This document shows positions 62,307 to 64,000 of a stretch of DNA of 64,000 nt, piece after piece. The stretch's first letter is position 1. Each line of letters starts with the position of its first letter. The position numbers and the translations under genes are program-made. The notes beneath the pieces are model-generated. The model saw nothing but the letters and a program-made list of their open reading frames with translations. It did no database searches and was not told the origin of the DNA. The DNA comes from Deinococcus soli (ex Cha et al. 2016) (lineage in GTDB: Bacteria; Deinococcota; Deinococci; Deinococcales; Deinococcaceae): contig NZ_CP011389.1 of NCBI RefSeq assembly GCF_001007995.1, positions 1,426,001 to 1,490,000 on the forward strand, given 5' to 3'.

Positions 62307-62378
62307 GGTTGATGGTCGAAAGTTGATGGGTGATGGAGCCCAGCCTCTGTCAACCATCAACCTTCAACCATTGACCCC
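62307..62378. repeat. GTTGATGG-type fold-back intergenic repeat (copy 2)
   Basis: A 72-bp element just past the RNase H-like stop, made of the same GTTGATGG and TCAACCATCAACC words as the 11758-11832 copy. Its arms fold into an imperfect stem of about 28 bp. Copies share the inner AACCATCAACCTT word and differ in the loop. Confidence 0.8.
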
Positions 62379-62401
62379 AACAGCGGTACGCTGGTGGGCA
62401 C

Positions 62402-64000
62402 ATGAGGTTCTCTTCGTTCGCGGTGGAGTCGGGTGGGGTGAGCGCGCCGGGTGGGCAGGGGCCGGAGGTGCGCGTGTGGGGCGAGTCGGACGTGCTGGTG
62501 GTCAGCGCGCCGCTGCCCGGGGTGCTGCGGGTGCGGCTGTTCCCGGAGGCCCGCGCGAACGCGCTGGGGTTCCCGCGCGTGCCGGTCAAGCGGAGTTTCG
62601 CGTTGCGGCCGGACCTGTCGGGCGGCGTGCCGCTGAACGCCGCCGAACTGGACGACGAGCTGCTGGTGATCGGCGGGGGGCTGTCGCTGCGGCTGGACCG
62701 GGTGAGCGGCGCGTGGCGCGTCTCGACGGGGAGCGGCTCGACCGAGCGGGTGCTCGTCAGTGCGCACGGCTGGTCGGGCGAGGCGCCCACGCAGCGGCCC
62801 GCCCTGGACGCCGAGCGCTTCAACCTGCGCCGCACGCGCCTGAACCTGGACGCCCCGGACGGGGCGATGTACCTGGGCTTCGGGGAGCGCGTGGGCCCGC
62901 TGGACAAGCGCGGGATGCACCTGACGTTCTGGAACACCGACTGTTACCCGCACCATACCGAGACGGACCCGCTGTACGTGTCGGTGCCGTTCACGACGGT
63001 GCTGCAGGACGGCCGGGCGCACGGGGTGTTCGTGGACGAACCCTGGCGGATGGAGGTGGACGTGGCGCGCGCGCACCCCACCGAGCTGCGCTGGGCCTCA
63101 GCAGGCCCGGAACTGGACGTGTACGTCCTGGCGGGGCCGCGCCCGGCAGACGTGCTGCGCCGCTACGCGGACCTGACCGGCTACGCGCCCATGCCGCCGC
63201 TGTGGGCGCTGGGGGCCGCGCAGAGCCGCTGGGGGTACCGCACGGCGGACGACCTGCGCGCCGTCATCCAGGGGTACCGGGACCGGAAGCTGCCGCTGGA
63301 CAGCGTGTACGTGGATATCGACTACATGGACGCGTACAAGGTCTGGACGGTGAGCGGCGCGAATTTCCCGGACCTGCGGGCGTTCGTGAAGGAGGCGGGC
63401 GCGCAGGGCGTGAAGCTCGTGCCGATCGTGGACCCCGGCGTGAAGCTGGAGGCCGGGTACGACGTGTACGAGGAGGCGACGAAGGGCGATCATCTGGTCC
63501 GCACGGCGCGCGGGGACGTGCTGGTCGGGGAGGTCTGGCCGGACCCGGCGGTGTTCCCGGACTTCACGCGGCCCGAGGTGGTCGCGTGGTGGGCCGGGCG
63601 GCACAAGGTCTTCGCGGACGCCGGGATTCAGGGGCAGTGGAACGACATGAACGAGCCCGCGTGCTTCAGCCTGCGCCAGCCGCGCGAGACCGAGGGCAAG
63701 ACCCTCCCGTACGACGCGCGGCACGGCACCCGCACGCACCTGGAGGTCCACAACGCGTACGCGAACGGCATGAGCGAGGCCAGCCGCCTGGGCTACGCCA
63801 AATTCAATCCGCAGATCCGCCCGTGGGTCCTGACCCGCGCCGGGTACGCCGGGATCCAGCGGCACGCCACCGTCTGGACCGGGGACAACACCGCCACGTG
63901 GTCGCACCTGGCCCTGAGTCTCCCGATGATCCAGGGCCTGGGCCTGAGCGGCATTCCGTTCGCGGCGGCGGACGTGGGGGGCTTCGCGGGGGACACGACC
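62402..64000 (+). CDS. Glycoside hydrolase family 31 alpha-glycosidase (3' truncated by window end)
   Basis: The first 533 residues of a GH31 enzyme, open to the last base. An N-terminal beta-sandwich (to about 255) precedes the TIM barrel, which has PMPPLWALGAAQSRWGYR, DSVYVDIDYMDAYKVWT and the nucleophile motif GQWNDMNEPACFS. GLGLSGIPFAAADVGGF follows near the cut. It likely cleaves terminal alpha-glucosides or alpha-xylosides. The ATG at 62402 follows a TACGCT box (62387-62392) by 9 nt. No signal peptide is seen, so it is probably cytosolic. Confidence 0.93.
   Translation, partial: MRFSSFAVESGGVSAPGGQGPEVRVWGESDVLVVSAPLPGVLRVRLFPEARANALGFPRVPVKRSFALRPDLSGGVPLNAAELDDELLVIGGGLSLRLDRVSGAWRVSTGSGSTERVLVSAHGWSGEAPTQRPALDAERFNLRRTRLNLDAPDGAMYLGFGERVGPLDKRGMHLTFWNTDCYPHHTETDPLYVSVPFTTVLQDGRAHGVFVDEPWRMEVDVARAHPTELRWASAGPELDVYVLAGPRPADVLRRYADLTGYAPMPPLWALGAAQSRWGYRTADDLRAVIQGYRDRKLPLDSVYVDIDYMDAYKVWTVSGANFPDLRAFVKEAGAQGVKLVPIVDPGVKLEAGYDVYEEATKGDHLVRTARGDVLVGEVWPDPAVFPDFTRPEVVAWWAGRHKVFADAGIQGQWNDMNEPACFSLRQPRETEGKTLPYDARHGTRTHLEVHNAYANGMSEASRLGYAKFNPQIRPWVLTRAGYAGIQRHATVWTGDNTATWSHLALSLPMIQGLGLSGIPFAAADVGGFAGDTT

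Overview
This 64 kb window is high-GC, densely coding chromosomal DNA and is almost certainly from a Deinococcus species. The evidence is the combination of a BshB1-type deacetylase (bacillithiol), a Taq-type M32 carboxypeptidase, a 7Fe ferredoxin, LptA/LptC-like envelope genes without lipid A genes nearby, structured intergenic repeats, and many start codons lying 5-9 nt downstream of a TANNNT -10 box, the leaderless-mRNA pattern known from Deinococcus. No rRNA, CRISPR array, prophage or insertion sequence is visible. About 63 protein genes and one tRNA gene are supported.

Layout. 0-6 kb: a GPH-type sugar transporter and ChbG-like deacetylase pair, an acyl-ACP desaturase, a 1-Cys peroxiredoxin translationally coupled to an orphan ParA ATPase, and bshB1. 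6.1-6.3 kb: tRNA-Thr(CGT) with a near-consensus promoter and a terminator. 6.3-11.8 kb: a GNAT gene, then a same-strand run of two unknown genes flanking a small possible ART-fold protein, pnuC, a NadR-like NMN adenylyltransferase/kinase and a methyltransferase, then a TM2 protein with PSWVD repeats. 11.8-15.2 kb: metY-like gene, a lipoprotein and a creatininase-family protein. 15.2-19.3 kb: the riboflavin operon (FMN riboswitch, ribD, ribE, ribBA, ribH), interrupted between ribBA and ribH by a lower-GC gene on the opposite strand. 19.4-27.4 kb: NmrA-like protein, a cysteine-free sirtuin coupled to an unknown gene, kptA, an S9 peptidase, an M32 carboxypeptidase, ferredoxin and a nucleotidyltransferase. 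27.4-30.3 kb: a two-component system and a lipoprotein. 30.3-33.9 kb: an envelope cassette (DUF1232, family 2 glycosyltransferase, HEAT membrane protein, TPR protein). 34.2-36.3 kb: rplU-rpmA-obgE. 36.4-41 kb: DUF3105, a beta-CASP nuclease, a GGDEF protein, a universal stress protein and ldh. 41-43.7 kb: three LptA/LptC-like genes. 43.7-46.8 kb: tatD, a padR gene with two HAAS-type membrane proteins under a clear palindromic operator, and a nitroreductase. 46.8-48.8 kb: tandem alpha/beta hydrolases. 49.2-52.6 kb: an Ig/PPC lipoprotein and an S8 protease. 52.7-61.1 kb: cmk, a cyclophilin lipoprotein, a methyltransferase, trmB, a short GidA-like flavoprotein, an RluA-type protein, a GGDEF/GAF/HD-GYP protein and pyrE. 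61.1-64 kb: a mini-HTH protein, an RNase HI-like protein and a GH31 glycosidase that runs off the end.

The coherent themes are vitamin and cofactor supply (FMN, NAD), redox and stress defence (bacillithiol, peroxiredoxin, ferredoxin), extracellular proteolysis and sugar use, and envelope biogenesis. The items most worth pursuing are the gene inserted in the rib operon, the NAD-centred gene run, the PadR/HAAS module with its operator, the cysteine-free sirtuin, the RluA homologue lacking the catalytic Asp, and the structured repeats. All functions are inferred from sequence motifs and remembered family features; no database search was run.
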